Shown here in pieces: positions 27,436 through 40,901 of a DNA stretch of 64,000 bases (position 1 is the stretch's first letter; every line of letters starts with the position of its first letter). The translations under genes were made by a program, and so were the position numbers. Origin of the DNA: Mesorhizobium sp. NZP2298 (lineage in GTDB: Bacteria; Pseudomonadota; Alphaproteobacteria; Rhizobiales; Rhizobiaceae); contig NZ_CP033365.1 of NCBI RefSeq assembly GCF_013170825.1, positions 2,058,001-2,122,000 of the forward strand, given 5' to 3'. Below the pieces are notes generated by a model that worked only from the letters and a program-made list of their open reading frames with translations, was not told where the DNA came from and searched no databases.

Positions 27436-28388
27436 CGCGGCTTCTCCCTGAGTTCGGAATAGAGATAGGGCACGATGATGGCGACGATGGTCATCAGCAT
27501 GATCACGGCACTGGCCGAGCCGACAGCCATCTCGTTGCGCTTGAATGTGTACTCATACATGAAGTTGGACGGCAGCCAGGCCGAGCCGCCGGGGCCGCCA
27601 GAAGTCAGCGCGACCACCAGATCGTAGGACTTGATGGCGAGGTGGGCGAGCACGATGAAGGCCGACAGGAAGATTGGCCTGAGCAGCGGAATGACAATGC
27701 GGCGGTAGAGCTGGAAGGTGGTGGCGCCGTCGATCTGCGCCGCCTTCATGATCTCGCCGTCAATGCCGCGCAGGCCGGCCAGGAACATCGCCATGATGAA
27801 GCCGGAGGCCTGCCAGACACCGGCGATGACCACGGTGTAGATGACGAAATCCTTGTTCTTGATCCAGTCGAAATGGAAGCTCGTCCAGCCCCATTGGTGC
27901 AAGGTCTGCTCGAGGCCGAGTCCTGGATCGAGGAACCATTTCCAGGCGACGCCGGTGACGATGAAGGACAAGGCCATGGGATAGAGGTAGATCGGCCGCA
28001 GCACGCCTTCGCCGCGTATCTTCTGGTCGAGCAGGATGGCCAGGAACAGGCCGAGCGCCAGGCAGATCAGGATGTAGAGAAAGCCGAAAATGCCCATGTT
28101 GGTGATCGACGTGTACCAGCTCGACGGCGGGTCGGTGTCGAAGGTCCAGCCCCACAGCCGCTGATAAGCGCGCGGACCGGTGATGACATAGGACGGGAAG
28201 GTCTTGGAATTGGTGAAGGACAGATAGATCGTCCACAGGATGAAGCCGTAGACGAAGACGATCGTGATGGCGAAGCTCGGCGCCAGCACGATCTTCGGCA
28301 AGGCGTCCTGCAGGCGCGAACGCACAGTGGCGCGGGGCCGTGCATGCTCGGGCGTCGGCTTGATCTGGCTTGTTGCTAGCGTGCTCAT
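27432..28388 (-). CDS. Carbohydrate ABC transporter permease (MalF/UgpA type)
   Basis: This 318-residue permease starts at 28388, fixed by the strong AGGAG six bases upstream (GGGAGGAGCTC before ATG); the frame is open 27 codons further but without such a site. It has six helices and the coupling loop GEIMKAAQIDGATTFQLYRRIV (about residues 230-251). It pairs with the downstream permease. A stable hairpin separates it from the binding-protein gene. Confidence 0.94.
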   Translation of the reverse strand: MSTLATSQIKPTPEHARPRATVRSRLQDALPKIVLAPSFAITIVFVYGFILWTIYLSFTNSKTFPSYVITGPRAYQRLWGWTFDTDPPSSWYTSITNMGIFGFLYILICLALGLFLAILLDQKIRGEGVLRPIYLYPMALSFIVTGVAWKWFLDPGLGLEQTLHQWGWTSFHFDWIKNKDFVIYTVVIAGVWQASGFIMAMFLAGLRGIDGEIMKAAQIDGATTFQLYRRIVIPLLRPIFLSAFIVLAHLAIKSYDLVVALTSGGPGGSAWLPSNFMYEYTFKRNEMAVGSASAVIMLMTIVAIIVPYLYSELREKPR

Positions 28389-28499
28389 GAGCTCCTCCCG
28401 TTTTCGGGTCGTCCGTGCGCTGCCGTCAGGCGGCAAGGCGGCCCGTGCGGACGGGTCCTTGGTCGGCATGGTGTCGAGCCGGCCAATCGTGGGATGAAA

Positions 28500-28523
28500 C
28501 CTTCCCCGCCGAAGCGGGGAAGG
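28500..28523 (-). terminator. Intercistronic hairpin after the sugar-binding-protein gene
   Basis: CCTTCCCCGC and GCGGGGAAGG form a perfect 10-bp stem with a four-base loop, located 19 bp past the binding-protein stop. The placement and size mirror the hairpin at 12579-12602, which suggests processing or partial termination that favours binding-protein synthesis. Confidence 0.6.
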
Positions 28524-28541
28524 TGTTTTCGTGGCCGGCGC

Positions 28542-29795
28542 TTACTTGGCGTCGTCGATCGCCTTGACCAACTCGGTCACGGCTTCGTCCGAGGTCTTGA
28601 TCTGGCCATGGACGAACTTCGAGACGACGTCCTTGTAGGCATTGGCGACCGCCGGAGGCGCGCCATAGCCCTGGGCCAGCGAGCCGAACAACGTGCCGCC
28701 GTCATTGGCTGCCTTGAGGTCGGCGATGCCCTTCTTGCCGCAAGCGTCGAAGTCGGTGTCGGGAACGTCGGTACGGGCCGGAACCGAACCCTTGACGACG
28801 TTGAAGGCGGACTGGAAGCTCTTCGACAAGGTGGCGGTGGCCAGTGCGACCTGGGCGGCCTTGCGGTCGTCCGGAACGTTGAACATGCCGAACATGTCGG
28901 AGTTGTAGATCACAGAGCCGTCAGTGCCCGGGAAGCGATAGCACAGGAAGTCCGTGCCCGGGGTCTTTTTGGCGGCATGGAACTCGCCCTTGGCCCAGTC
29001 GCCCATGACCTGCACCAGGGCGTCGCCCTTGATAACCATCGCGGTGGCGAGGTTCCAGTCACGACCCGAGAAGTTCGGGTCGACATAGGTGACGAGCTTG
29101 GCCAGGTTGTCGAACGACTTCTTCATCGTGTCCGACTTGAGCGAAGCGTCGTCGAGGTCGTTGAAGGCCTTCTTGTAGAACTCGGGTCCGCCGGTCGACA
29201 GCACGACCGAGTCGAACATGGTGGCTTCCTGCCAGTTCTGGCCGCCGAGAGCGAGCGGGATCACGCCCGCAGCCTTGGCCTTGTCGAGCAGGGCAACGAA
29301 GTCGTCGAAGGTCTTCGGCTCGGTGCCGCCGATCTTGTCCATGACAGCCTTGTTGATCCACAGCCAGTTGACCGAGTGGACGTTGACCGGGGCCGCGACC
29401 CACTTGCCGTCATAGACCGAGAACTTCTGCAGGGCGGCCGGAACCGACTTGTCCCAGCCTTCCTTCTTCGCCGTCTCGGTCAGGTCGCCCATGACGCCGG
29501 CCGCCGCATAGTCGAGCACGGTGTAGCCGAGCATCTGCGAGGCGGTCGGATAGTTGCCGGCCGCGACCATCGCCTTCAGCGCGGTCATGGCGGCGTCGCC
29601 GCCACCTCCGGCCACCGGCACATCCTTCCAGGCATAGCCTTCCTTGGCCAGATCGCCCTTCAAGACGTTGAGGGCGGCCGCTTCGCCGCCCGACGTCCAC
29701 CAATGCAGCATCTGCACTTCCTTGACGTCCTCGGCATGGGCGGCGAAGGCCAGACCCGATGCGAGAGCCGTTCCGATAAGCAGTTTGCGCAACAT
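28542..29795 (-). CDS. Carbohydrate ABC transporter substrate-binding protein
   Basis: This 417-residue precursor starts at 29795 (GGGAGGAAG seven bases away) and has a clear signal peptide [20 protein letters not shown]. The mature part opens [24 protein letters not shown], the classic start of family 1 extracellular sugar-binding proteins of CUT1 systems (glucose/mannose or oligosaccharide ligands). It is the delivery protein for the adjoining permeases. The 58-bp gap to the upstream aldehyde dehydrogenase gene has no obvious promoter, so it is probably part of the long array. Confidence 0.92.
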   Translation of the reverse strand: MLRKLLIGTALASGLAFAAHAEDVKEVQMLHWWTSGGEAAALNVLKGDLAKEGYAWKDVPVAGGGGDAAMTALKAMVAAGNYPTASQMLGYTVLDYAAAGVMGDLTETAKKEGWDKSVPAALQKFSVYDGKWVAAPVNVHSVNWLWINKAVMDKIGGTEPKTFDDFVALLDKAKAAGVIPLALGGQNWQEATMFDSVVLSTGGPEFYKKAFNDLDDASLKSDTMKKSFDNLAKLVTYVDPNFSGRDWNLATAMVIKGDALVQVMGDWAKGEFHAAKKTPGTDFLCYRFPGTDGSVIYNSDMFGMFNVPDDRKAAQVALATATLSKSFQSAFNVVKGSVPARTDVPDTDFDACGKKGIADLKAANDGGTLFGSLAQGYGAPPAVANAYKDVVSKFVHGQIKTSDEAVTELVKAIDDAK

Positions 29796-29853
29796 GTACT
29801 TCCTCCCTTGTTGCATTACACGACCGGTGGAAGCCCACCGGGTTCTTCCAAAC

Positions 29854-31365
29854 TCAGCCGACCCACCATCCTGTGCGCTGGCCGCGATGAAACTGGATTG
29901 TCTTTTCCTCGGTATAGTCCTCGACGGCGCGTTTGCCGAGTTCGCGGCCGAGACCGGACTGCTTGTAGCCTCCGAAAGGCAGCTCGGGATAACCTTCCAT
30001 GAATGTGTTCACCCAAACCGTCCCCGAACGCACCCCACGCGCCACCGACATGCAAGTGTCGATGCTGGCGCTCCACACGCCTGCAGACAGACCATAGGGC
30101 GTGTTGTTGGCGATGTGCAACGCCTTTTCAATCGTTTCAAAAGTCAGCACGGAGAGCACCGGCCCGAACACTTCTTCGCGTGCGATGGCCATGTCCTCGG
30201 TGACGCCGCGGATGATGGTTGGGTCGAGATATTGGCCGGCATTGGAGGCCAGCTGCCGGCCGCCGCTGTAGACGTTGCCGCCGCCGCTTGCGGCTGCCGT
30301 GACGTAACCGGTCACCTTGGCCAGATGGTCGGACGAGATCATCGCGCCGACCTTGGTTCGATCGTCCAGTGGATCTCCCACTGCTACTCTCGACGTAAGT
30401 GCCTTTACGGTGGCAAGAAAATCGTCGGCGATCGCCTCGTGCACGATCAGCCGGCTGCCGGCGTTGCAGCATTCCCCGGCATTGAAGAAGCCGCCGAACA
30501 CCGCCGCGTCGGCGGCCGCTTCGAGATCGGCATCGGGAAAGACGATCTGGCCGTTCTTGCCGCCGAGCTCCATCGAGACCTTCTTGAGCGACTGCGCAGC
30601 GGATGCCATGGTCATCTTGCCGACGCGGGTCGAGCCGGTGAACGACACCATCTCGACCAGGGGATGGCTGACCATCGGCGCACCGACATCACCGCCCAGG
30701 CCGGCAAGGATGTTGACGACGCCAGCGGGCACGCCGGCCTCAAGCAGGATATCGCCGAGCACGAAAGTCGAGGCCGAGGTCATCTCGCTCGGCTTCACCA
30801 CCGCCGTGCAGCCGGCGGCAAGCGCGAAGGGCAGTTTCTGGCTGACGATCAGGAACGGGAAATTCCACGGCGTGATGATCGAGACGACGCCGATCGGCTC
30901 GCGCACGACCACGCCCAGCATGGCGTCGCCGAGATTGGCGTAGCTCTCGCCGTGCAGCGTGCGGGCGAGCGAGGCGGCGTAGCGCCAGATGTCGACGGCG
31001 CCACCGATCTCGCCGCGCGCCTGGGCGATCGGCTTGCCCGATTCCAGTGCATCGAGCCGGGCGATGTCTTCCAGCCGCGTCTCGATCAGGTCCGCCGCCT
31101 TGAAAAGGATCGCGGCGCGTTCGGCCGCCTTCATGCGTGGCCAGGGACCGGTCTCGAACGCCCTGTGCGCGGCCTGCACGGCTGCTTCCACCTCGGCCTC
31201 GCCGGCCTGTGCATAGCGCGAAACGGTGAAGCCATGGCCAGGGCTCTTGCGCTCGATCGCGCGGCCGTCGCGCGCATCGACATGCTTGCCGTCGATCAGC
31301 AGCCGATAGTTTCTTGGCGCGGCTGACGCTTCGACGGGCATGGCGATGTTGAGGGGGGCGTTCAT
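29854..31365 (-). CDS. Aldehyde dehydrogenase family protein
   Basis: This 503-residue ALDH shows the cofactor entry [16 protein letters not shown], the Rossmann turn [13 protein letters not shown], general-base Glu in [16 protein letters not shown] (about residue 265), catalytic Cys in [15 protein letters not shown] (about residue 299) and [14 protein letters not shown]. The first 18 residues are a non-conserved extension. It is embedded between the enoyl-CoA hydratase and the ABC importer, so it probably oxidises a sugar- or acid-derived semialdehyde. It belongs to a different ALDH branch from the enzyme at 8637. Confidence 0.93.
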   Translation of the reverse strand: MNAPLNIAMPVEASAAPRNYRLLIDGKHVDARDGRAIERKSPGHGFTVSRYAQAGEAEVEAAVQAAHRAFETGPWPRMKAAERAAILFKAADLIETRLEDIARLDALESGKPIAQARGEIGGAVDIWRYAASLARTLHGESYANLGDAMLGVVVREPIGVVSIITPWNFPFLIVSQKLPFALAAGCTAVVKPSEMTSASTFVLGDILLEAGVPAGVVNILAGLGGDVGAPMVSHPLVEMVSFTGSTRVGKMTMASAAQSLKKVSMELGGKNGQIVFPDADLEAAADAAVFGGFFNAGECCNAGSRLIVHEAIADDFLATVKALTSRVAVGDPLDDRTKVGAMISSDHLAKVTGYVTAAASGGGNVYSGGRQLASNAGQYLDPTIIRGVTEDMAIAREEVFGPVLSVLTFETIEKALHIANNTPYGLSAGVWSASIDTCMSVARGVRSGTVWVNTFMEGYPELPFGGYKQSGLGRELGKRAVEDYTEEKTIQFHRGQRTGWWVG

Positions 31366-31378
31366 CAGGATTTTTTCT

Positions 31379-32147
31379 CTAACTTCTAGAAAATGCGGGT
31401 TTCTGCTTGGTCTTGAAAGCGCTTACACCAGCCTTGAGGTCTCCGGAGAGCGCGATGAAACCGCTGGCCAGTGCTTCCGTTGCCGCCGCACTTTCCTCGC
31501 CTTCGGCCACGGCGATCATCAGCTTGGCGGCTTCGGTCGCCAACGGCCCGCGCTCGGCGATCGTCTGCGCCCAGGCGCTGGCGTGGGCCAGCCCGTTGCC
31601 GGTTTCAACCACCCTATCGACCACGCCAAGGGCCAGCGCTTCGGGAGCGAGAAGTATCTCGCCACCCAAAGCCAAGCGGCGCACGGTCTGGGCCCCGAAG
31701 CGGCGCACGGCGCGCTGCGTGCCGGACCAGCCGGGCACGACGCCGATCGAGGTTTCGGGGAAGCCCAGTTTCACCTGCGCCTCGGCGACGCGAAAATCGC
31801 AAGCGACGGCCAGTTCCAGCCCCCCGCCCAGCGCATGGCCCGACAGCACGGCGATCGTCGGCTGCCGCAGCCTCGCCAGCCGGTCGAACACCCGGTGGCC
31901 ATAGCGCACCCATTGCACCTGGAAGTCGGCCGCGTTCATCTGCGCCCACGCCTCGACATCGCCGCCGGCGCAAAAGCCCTTGCCTTCGCCGCGCAGCAGC
32001 ACGACGCGCACGCCTTCAGCCGCCTCGGCCGTGTCGAGCGCCGTTTCCAGCGCCCGCAGCATCGGAATATCCAGCGCGTTGAATTTTTCAGGCCGCCGCA
32101 AGGTAACGATGCCGATGGCGCCGTCCCGCTCGAAGGTGACGAGAGGC

Positions 32148-32155
<8 letters not shown>
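31379..32155 (-). CDS. Enoyl-CoA hydratase/isomerase family protein
   Basis: This 258-residue crotonase-fold protein has an oxyanion-hole segment GKGFCAGGDVEAW (about residues 60-72) and both hydratase glutamates in GGGLELAVACD and FPETSIGVVPGW. It adds water to, or isomerises, an acyl-CoA. It overlaps the CoA-transferase gene by eight bases, so activation by CoA transfer and hydration are probably sequential steps of one pathway, which is unusual in a sugar-uptake operon. Confidence 0.92.
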
Positions 32156-35817
<3,662 letters not shown>

Positions 35818-35849
35818 CCCGATATCTCCTCCCGGTTTTGGTTCAAATT

Positions 35850-35865
35850 ATTGGAACGTTCTAAT
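35850..35865. promoter_or_regulatory. LacI-type operator upstream of lacI-like gene
   Basis: ATTGGAACGTTCTAAT is a 16-bp palindrome with one mismatched pair, 33 bp before the regulator's start codon. It has the central CG and twofold symmetry expected of LacI-family operators and matches the perfect palindrome at 36016-36027. Confidence 0.78.
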
Positions 35866-36015
35866 CACTGCTCCAATCGAGAGTCAATCGAGATTTTTTC
35901 CCGGCCTGGAGAATGGACAATAAGGCGCTATAGGCCCCGTCTTGCAACGAGTGTCGTGCCGCGATGCAGCATTTTACGGAAGGTCGCTCGTGAATCTTAA
36001 AGGTTCTTGATTTAT

Positions 36016-36027
36016 TGGAACGTTCCA
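36016..36027. promoter_or_regulatory. LacI-type operator upstream of the DUF993 gene
   Basis: TGGAACGTTCCA is a perfect 12-bp palindrome 28 bp before the ATG of the divergent gene. It shares the GGAACGTTC core of the site at 35850-35865. The second site suggests joint control of both promoters, possibly by a DNA loop across about 165 bp. Confidence 0.8.
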
Positions 36028-36055
36028 TTTATAGGCGCGATAAAGGGAGAGCTCG

Positions 36056-37210
36056 ATGGATATTGCCTTGCCTGGTGAGGGTGGCTACAGCAGCCGCTAC
36101 GCGCTTGTCGGACAGCCGGTGCAGCCGGTAATCGGCGCACGGTTTTCGCGCATCGCCTATGCCGCCGCGCATGTCGTCGCCGATCCTCTCAAAATGACCG
36201 ATCCATGGTCGCGGCCCGTGGTCGACTGGGACAGGACGATGGCGTTCCGCCATCATCTGTGGCGGCTCGGCTTCCGCATCGCGGAGGCGATGGATACGTC
36301 GCAGCGTGGCATGGGTTTCGACTGGCCAAGCGCACGGGACTTGATCCGCAGGTCTATCGCCGAGTCCCGCACCGTCGATGGCGCCGATCTTGCCTCGGGC
36401 GCGGGAACCGACCATCTGGCGCCGGCGTCGGCCAGGACGCTGGACGATGTGATCGCCGCCTATGAGGAGCAGTTCGCTTTCATCGAAGGACAAGGCGGCA
36501 AGGCTATCATGATGGCCAGCCGCGCATTGGCGGCGGTGGCGAAGGGACCGGACGACTACGCCGCCGTCTACGACCGGATTCTCAGCCAAGCCTCCGGCAA
36601 GGTCATCCTGCACTGGCTGGGTGACATGTTCGACCCGGCCTTGAAGGGCTATTGGGGCAGCGACGATTTCGAGACCGCGCTCGATACGGTGGTCGCCATC
36701 ATCGAACGTCACGCAAACAAGGTCGAAGGCATAAAGATATCGCTGCTCGATGCCGGCAAGGAGGTTGCGCTCCGCGATCGGCTGCCGCACGGCGTCGTGA
36801 TGTTCACCGGCGACGATTTCAACTATCCCGAACTGATCGCAGGAGACGGTCGTGGGCATTCGCACGCCTTGCTCGGCATTTTCGACGCCATCGCGCCGGT
36901 CGCCAATGCCGCCCTGGCAAGGCTCGCCAAGAACGACCGGGCCGGCTATGACGCGCTGATGGCGCCGACGGTGCCGCTGTCGCGAAAGATCTTCGAGGCG
37001 CCGACCGAATATTACAAGGCCGGCATCGTCTTCATGGCCTGGCTGAACGGCCACCAGGATCATTTCACGATGGTTGGCGGCATGCAGTCGGCGCGCGGCA
37101 TCCGCCACTATGCGGAGGTCTTCCGCCTTGCCGACCAGGCAGGCCTGCTGGCCGATCCCCACCTTGCCATATCGCGGATGAAGAGCCTGTGCGCCGTCGC
37201 GGGCGTCTGA
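36056..37210 (+). CDS. DUF993 (dihydrodipicolinate-synthase-like) family protein
   Basis: This 384-residue protein is a TIM-barrel relative of DapA/KdgA class I aldolases. Visible segments include GKAIMMASRALAAVAKGPDDY (about residues 145-165), GKVILHWLGDMFDPALKGYW, NKVEGIKISLLDAGKEVALR (about residues 221-240; the Lys of GIKIS is the likely Schiff-base residue) and HGVVMFTGDDFNYPELI. Family members split or join pyruvate-type keto acids, but DUF993 proteins are uncharacterised. It stands alone on the plus strand, divergent from the LacI regulator with its own operator, so it is probably the aldolase-like step of the same pathway. Confidence 0.82.
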   Translation: MDIALPGEGGYSSRYALVGQPVQPVIGARFSRIAYAAAHVVADPLKMTDPWSRPVVDWDRTMAFRHHLWRLGFRIAEAMDTSQRGMGFDWPSARDLIRRSIAESRTVDGADLASGAGTDHLAPASARTLDDVIAAYEEQFAFIEGQGGKAIMMASRALAAVAKGPDDYAAVYDRILSQASGKVILHWLGDMFDPALKGYWGSDDFETALDTVVAIIERHANKVEGIKISLLDAGKEVALRDRLPHGVVMFTGDDFNYPELIAGDGRGHSHALLGIFDAIAPVANAALARLAKNDRAGYDALMAPTVPLSRKIFEAPTEYYKAGIVFMAWLNGHQDHFTMVGGMQSARGIRHYAEVFRLADQAGLLADPHLAISRMKSLCAVAGV

Positions 37211-37307
37211 GCCGAATGAAGTTCGGCTAGAAGTATCCCCTGCTCGCGAGATTTGCGATATTGGTCTCAACCCGTATTGGGAGCGCGGATCAGTGGACCG
37301 GTAGCCG

Positions 37308-38369
37308 ATGGCAGACAAAGTGGCCCTCATAACCGGGGTAACCGGCCAGGACGGGGCCTATCTCGCGCGATTGCTGCTGCGGAAGGGCTATATTGTCCAT
37401 GGCGTCAAGCGCCGTTCGTCCTCGTTCAACACCGAGCGTATCGACGACATCTATGTCGACCCGCATGAACGCGATATCAGCTTCTTCCTGCACTATGGCG
37501 ATCTCACCGACGCCACGAACCTGATCCGGCTGGTTCAGGAGACGCAGCCTTGCGAGATCTACAATCTCGGTGCTCAGAGCCATGTCCACGTCAGTTTCGA
37601 GACACCTGAATACACGGCCAATGCCGATGCCCTGGGGACGCTCAGGCTGCTCGAGGCAATCCGCATCCTGCGCCTGGAAAAGACGGTGCGCTTTTACCAG
37701 GCCTCGACCTCGGAACTTTACGGCAAGACCCTCGAGGTGCCGCAGCGCGAGACGACGCCCTTCCGTCCCCGCTCACCCTATGCGGCCGCCAAGCTCTATG
37801 CCTACTGGGCGACGGTAAACTATCGCGAGGCGTACGGCATGTTCGCTGCCAACGGCATCCTGTTCAACCATGAGAGCCCGGTCCGCGGCGAAACCTTCGT
37901 GACCCGCAAGATCACGCGGGCAGTTGCCTCGATTCACCATGGCCGACAGGAAACGCTCTATCTCGGCAATATCGATGCCAGGCGAGACTGGGGTCATGCA
38001 CGCGACTATGTCGAGGGCATGTGGCGTATCCTGCAGCACGACGAGGCCGACGATTTCGTGCTGGCGACCGGCGAGGCGCACTCTGTGCGCGAATTCGCCG
38101 AACTGGCCTTTGCCGAAATCGGGAGGACCATTCGCTGGCAGGGCCACGGTGTGGACGAGATTGGCGTCGACGCCGGCTCGGGCGCCGTTCTGGTGCGTAT
38201 CGATCCGCGCTATTTCAGGCCGGCGGAAGTCGACCTGCTTGTCGGCGACCCGTCCAAGGCCAGGACCAGGCTTGGCTGGTCGCATGTGACCGGGTTCAAG
38301 GATCTGGTGGCGGAGATGGTGCGGTCGGATCTGGCACGCGCCGACAACAGGCCCGGTGGCCGTTCCTGA
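37308..38369 (+). CDS. gmd: GDP-mannose 4,6-dehydratase
   Basis: This 353-residue SDR-type dehydratase converts GDP-mannose to GDP-4-keto-6-deoxymannose. It shows [18 protein letters not shown] (residues 7-24), [15 protein letters not shown], the substrate-site Ser/Thr and Glu in [14 protein letters not shown] (about residues 130-143), the catalytic [12 protein letters not shown] and [16 protein letters not shown]. The length is normal. It is followed after 13 bp by GDP-L-fucose synthase, so the pair makes GDP-L-fucose for glycan synthesis. A Nod-factor role (noeL/nolK homologues) was considered, but no nod gene is present. Confidence 0.96.
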   Translation: MADKVALITGVTGQDGAYLARLLLRKGYIVHGVKRRSSSFNTERIDDIYVDPHERDISFFLHYGDLTDATNLIRLVQETQPCEIYNLGAQSHVHVSFETPEYTANADALGTLRLLEAIRILRLEKTVRFYQASTSELYGKTLEVPQRETTPFRPRSPYAAAKLYAYWATVNYREAYGMFAANGILFNHESPVRGETFVTRKITRAVASIHHGRQETLYLGNIDARRDWGHARDYVEGMWRILQHDEADDFVLATGEAHSVREFAELAFAEIGRTIRWQGHGVDEIGVDAGSGAVLVRIDPRYFRPAEVDLLVGDPSKARTRLGWSHVTGFKDLVAEMVRSDLARADNRPGGRS

Positions 38370-38382
38370 CGGAGACAGTGCG

Positions 38383-39357
38383 ATGAACGAGACCTTCGAT
38401 CTCAAAGGCAAGCGGGTTTTCGTGGCCGGGCATCGTGGCATGGTCGGGTCCGCCGTCCTGCGCAGGCTGGCAGTCGAGGACTGCGAGATCCTGACCGCGA
38501 CGCGCGCCGAACTCGATCTCCTGGATCAGGCCGGCGTGCGAGGCTGGATGGCCGACCGTCGGCCGGATGCCGTGGTGATGGCCGCGGCCAAGGTCGGCGG
38601 CATCCTTGCGAATGACCGGTTTCCGGCCGATTTCCTCTATGACAATGTCGCGGTGCAGACCAATCTCATCGAGGGCGCCTTCCGCACCGAAGTGGGCAAA
38701 TTGCTGTTCCTCGGTTCATCCTGCATCTATCCAAAACTGGCGCCGCAGCCGATCCCCGAGGATGCCTTGCTGACCGGCCCGCTCGAACCCACCAATGAAT
38801 GGTATGCGATCGCCAAGATCGCCGGGTTGAAACTCTGCCAGGCCTACCGGCGTCAATACGGCGTCAACTACATCTCGGCGATGCCAACCAATCTCTATGG
38901 TCCAGGGGACAATTTTCACCTTGAATCCAGCCACGTCATACCTGCGTTGATGCGCAAGGCACATGAAGCAAAGCAGGCTGGTCACAAGACCCTGCAGGTG
39001 TGGGGATCGGGCACGCCGATGCGCGAGTTCCTGCATGTCGACGATGCAGCCGATGCCCTGGTCTCCCTCCTGAAAACCTACAGCGGTGAAAGCCATGTCA
39101 ATGTCGGGTCGGGTCAGGATATCACCATCGCCGAATTGGCCATGACGGTGGCCTCGATCGTCGGCGGCGATGTGGAGATTACGTTCGATGCGACCAAGCC
39201 GGATGGTACACCGCGCAAGTTGCTGGACGTTTCGCGGCTGTTTGCCACGGGATGGCGCCCCCGGTACTCGCTGCACAGCGGGCTGGAACAGACATATGCA
39301 TGGTTCCTCCGGCATATCGAAGCCGGTCAGGTTCGGCTGACAGCATCAGAAAGTTGA
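38383..39357 (+). CDS. fcl: GDP-L-fucose synthase
   Basis: This 324-residue epimerase/reductase makes GDP-L-fucose from the Gmd product. The start at 38383 has GGAGACAG ahead of it. Motifs are VFVAGHRGMVGSAVLRRL (residues 10-27), the signature FLGSSCIYPKLAPQP, catalytic YAIAKIAGLKLCQ and GSGTPMREFLHVDD. The last residues GLEQTYAWFLRHIEAG are repeated in a decayed form 1.5 kb downstream (40820-40885). It forms an operon with gmd and probably with the two glycosyltransferase-like genes that follow. Confidence 0.95.
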   Translation: MNETFDLKGKRVFVAGHRGMVGSAVLRRLAVEDCEILTATRAELDLLDQAGVRGWMADRRPDAVVMAAAKVGGILANDRFPADFLYDNVAVQTNLIEGAFRTEVGKLLFLGSSCIYPKLAPQPIPEDALLTGPLEPTNEWYAIAKIAGLKLCQAYRRQYGVNYISAMPTNLYGPGDNFHLESSHVIPALMRKAHEAKQAGHKTLQVWGSGTPMREFLHVDDAADALVSLLKTYSGESHVNVGSGQDITIAELAMTVASIVGGDVEITFDATKPDGTPRKLLDVSRLFATGWRPRYSLHSGLEQTYAWFLRHIEAGQVRLTASES

Positions 39358-39378
39358 TGCCGCTTGAGCGATTTCTCG

Positions 39379-40800
39379 ATGAAGACATTGGCGGCGACCA
39401 GGGCAGATGGCCTTGGAGGGCGCCTGCTTGCCATGGTCAATGCAAAATGTCTCGCCGACAAAATGGGGTGCCGTTTCGGCTTCACCTGGAACCGCCGGTC
39501 CATCGACGACATGCAATTCCATATTGTCGATTCCGTCGACAAGGTTTTTGCCGCCGATTTCATCGAAAGACATTGGCTGGGCGAGAAGATCGACACGGCC
39601 CGGTTCGGTGTCCTCGATGGAACCCGGTTCACCCGGTCCAGCTTGGCGGCCGACGCCCGCCGGAACGGATTCCAGGGGTGGATCTGCGACGATTTCCGCA
39701 TCCTGAGGTCGTTCCGGCAGGGCTGGTTCAGGGCGATGCTGCCCGCCAACAGGTCGGCCCGATTGAGGCATCGGACGTTTGGCACGTTTGGCTTCTCCGA
39801 ATCCGTGAGAGCAACGATCGCCGCCGCCGGCAAACCTCGGTTTTCCCGGCCGATGGCCGCGCTGCATCTGCGCAGCGGCGACATCATCCACGGGAATTAT
39901 CGCTCGGAGCTGGAGTTTTGCGACAAGGTCATTCCCGCACCTCTAGCCAAGGCGATCGTATCGAAACTGGCGTCGAAAGGCCTGGCGACGCTGGTGATCG
40001 GCCAGGACCGGGCAACGCTCGACTATCTGAAATCGGAGACCGGAGCCTTCCTCGCCGACGATTTCGGGGCAAGCGAGTTTGAAGACGAGACGCTCAAGGC
40101 GTTTCTCGAAATGGCATTGATGGCTCGGTGTCGACAGATCCATGCCGGAAGCAGCGTGTTCGCGACAATCTCGTCAGTGATCGGCGGCATCCGGGTCATC
40201 AAGCCAAAAGCCGTGTTCGGCAATCGCGGAACAGCGACGGTCATCCTGGACGAATTGAAGGTTCGGCAATCCGATTACCATCCGCTGGAGGCCGCCTTTG
40301 GTTATCAGTCGGCCTTCGTGCTGACGGAACACAGCACCAGTCCGGCGCAGGCGAGGGGAATTCTCGAAAAGGCGGCCGCGCTCGACCCACAAAACCCCGC
40401 CTATGCGTTGAAGATGGCGGCCGGCTATTTTCGAGAACGGAATTATCAAGGCGGCGAGGCGGTTCTGAAAGCGTTCATGCTCAAGGAAGTCGACGCCCGC
40501 GCCGAGAATTCCATGCGGATTCTGCAGGTTCTGACCCACCCCTCGGCGCGTGGCCACATCATGGCCGGTGACTTTGAACTCTACTTTGCCGCGGCCAAGG
40601 CAGGGTATCCCTACGCCGCGGCATGCTCTGCCCAGATCCTTCACGCGGCTCTGGGCAGAACCGAGGCCGCCTTGGCGATGGCCGCGCTGTCCCTCAAGGC
40701 GGACCCCGCCAATCGGCTTTTTCGGCAAATTGAATTGGCGCTCCGGGCGAGCGCGACGGCAAGTGACAGCTCGTCCCTGCGGCAGCTGGCCGGCGGTTGA
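39379..40800 (+). CDS. Putative fucosyltransferase-like protein with TPR-like C-terminus, paralogue 1
   Basis: This 473-residue cytoplasmic protein has no signal peptide. The N-terminal part has DGLGGRLLAMVNAKCLADKMG (acceptor/fold region). ALHLRSGDI (about residues 161-169) is the H-x-R-x-G-D motif seen in GT11/GT23/GT65 fucosyltransferases. LVIGQDRATLDYL and FLEMALMARCRQIHAGSS recall the nucleotide-binding half of that fold. From about residue 320, ARGILEKAAALDPQNPAYALK and the following repeats look TPR-like. It starts 21 bp after fcl. ATG at 39379 aligns with the paralogue's start; a TTG five codons upstream is possible. A role in transferring fucose (or a derivative) to a surface glycan is inference from motif and context. 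Confidence 0.7.
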   Translation: MKTLAATRADGLGGRLLAMVNAKCLADKMGCRFGFTWNRRSIDDMQFHIVDSVDKVFAADFIERHWLGEKIDTARFGVLDGTRFTRSSLAADARRNGFQGWICDDFRILRSFRQGWFRAMLPANRSARLRHRTFGTFGFSESVRATIAAAGKPRFSRPMAALHLRSGDIIHGNYRSELEFCDKVIPAPLAKAIVSKLASKGLATLVIGQDRATLDYLKSETGAFLADDFGASEFEDETLKAFLEMALMARCRQIHAGSSVFATISSVIGGIRVIKPKAVFGNRGTATVILDELKVRQSDYHPLEAAFGYQSAFVLTEHSTSPAQARGILEKAAALDPQNPAYALKMAAGYFRERNYQGGEAVLKAFMLKEVDARAENSMRILQVLTHPSARGHIMAGDFELYFAAAKAGYPYAAACSAQILHAALGRTEAALAMAALSLKADPANRLFRQIELALRASATASDSSSLRQLAGG

Positions 40801-40819
40801 CGCGTTCGAACCTCGCGGT

Positions 40820-40885
40820 GGATTGGAACAGACATATGCATGGTTTCTCCGCCACATTGAAAAGGGCGATGTCCGGCTCGGGGCC
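40820..40885 (+). pseudogene. Remnant of the fcl 3' end between the two paralogues
   Basis: The translation GLEQTYAWFLRHIEKGDVRL here repeats the C-terminus of GDP-L-fucose synthase (39282-39345), and TGGAACAGACATATGCATGG is identical at DNA level. It is not part of a working fcl gene. It marks the left boundary of a tandem duplication that copied the fcl tail together with the next gene. Confidence 0.85.
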
Positions 40886-40901
40886 GCGTGGCGGAGGATC
40901 G

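Noticed and set aside
28494..31326. Two overlapping plus-strand frames of 502 and 560 codons
   Set aside because: They are antisense to the sugar-binding-protein and aldehyde-dehydrogenase genes, which have clear motifs and ribosome-binding sites.
37210..37228. AGCCGAA-TGAAG-TTCGGCT as terminator of the DUF993 gene
   Set aside because: The stem has seven pairs, overlaps the stop codon and has no T run, so it is too weak to call.
37308..39357. gmd-fcl as Nod-factor fucosylation genes (noeL/nolK)
   Set aside because: No nod genes, nod box or nodZ-like gene lie in the window; a general surface-glycan role is simpler.
39364..39378. TTG at 39364 as the start of the first fucosyltransferase-like gene
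   Set aside because: The ATG at 39379 lines up with the start of the paralogue at 40902, which is fixed by a strong ribosome-binding site.
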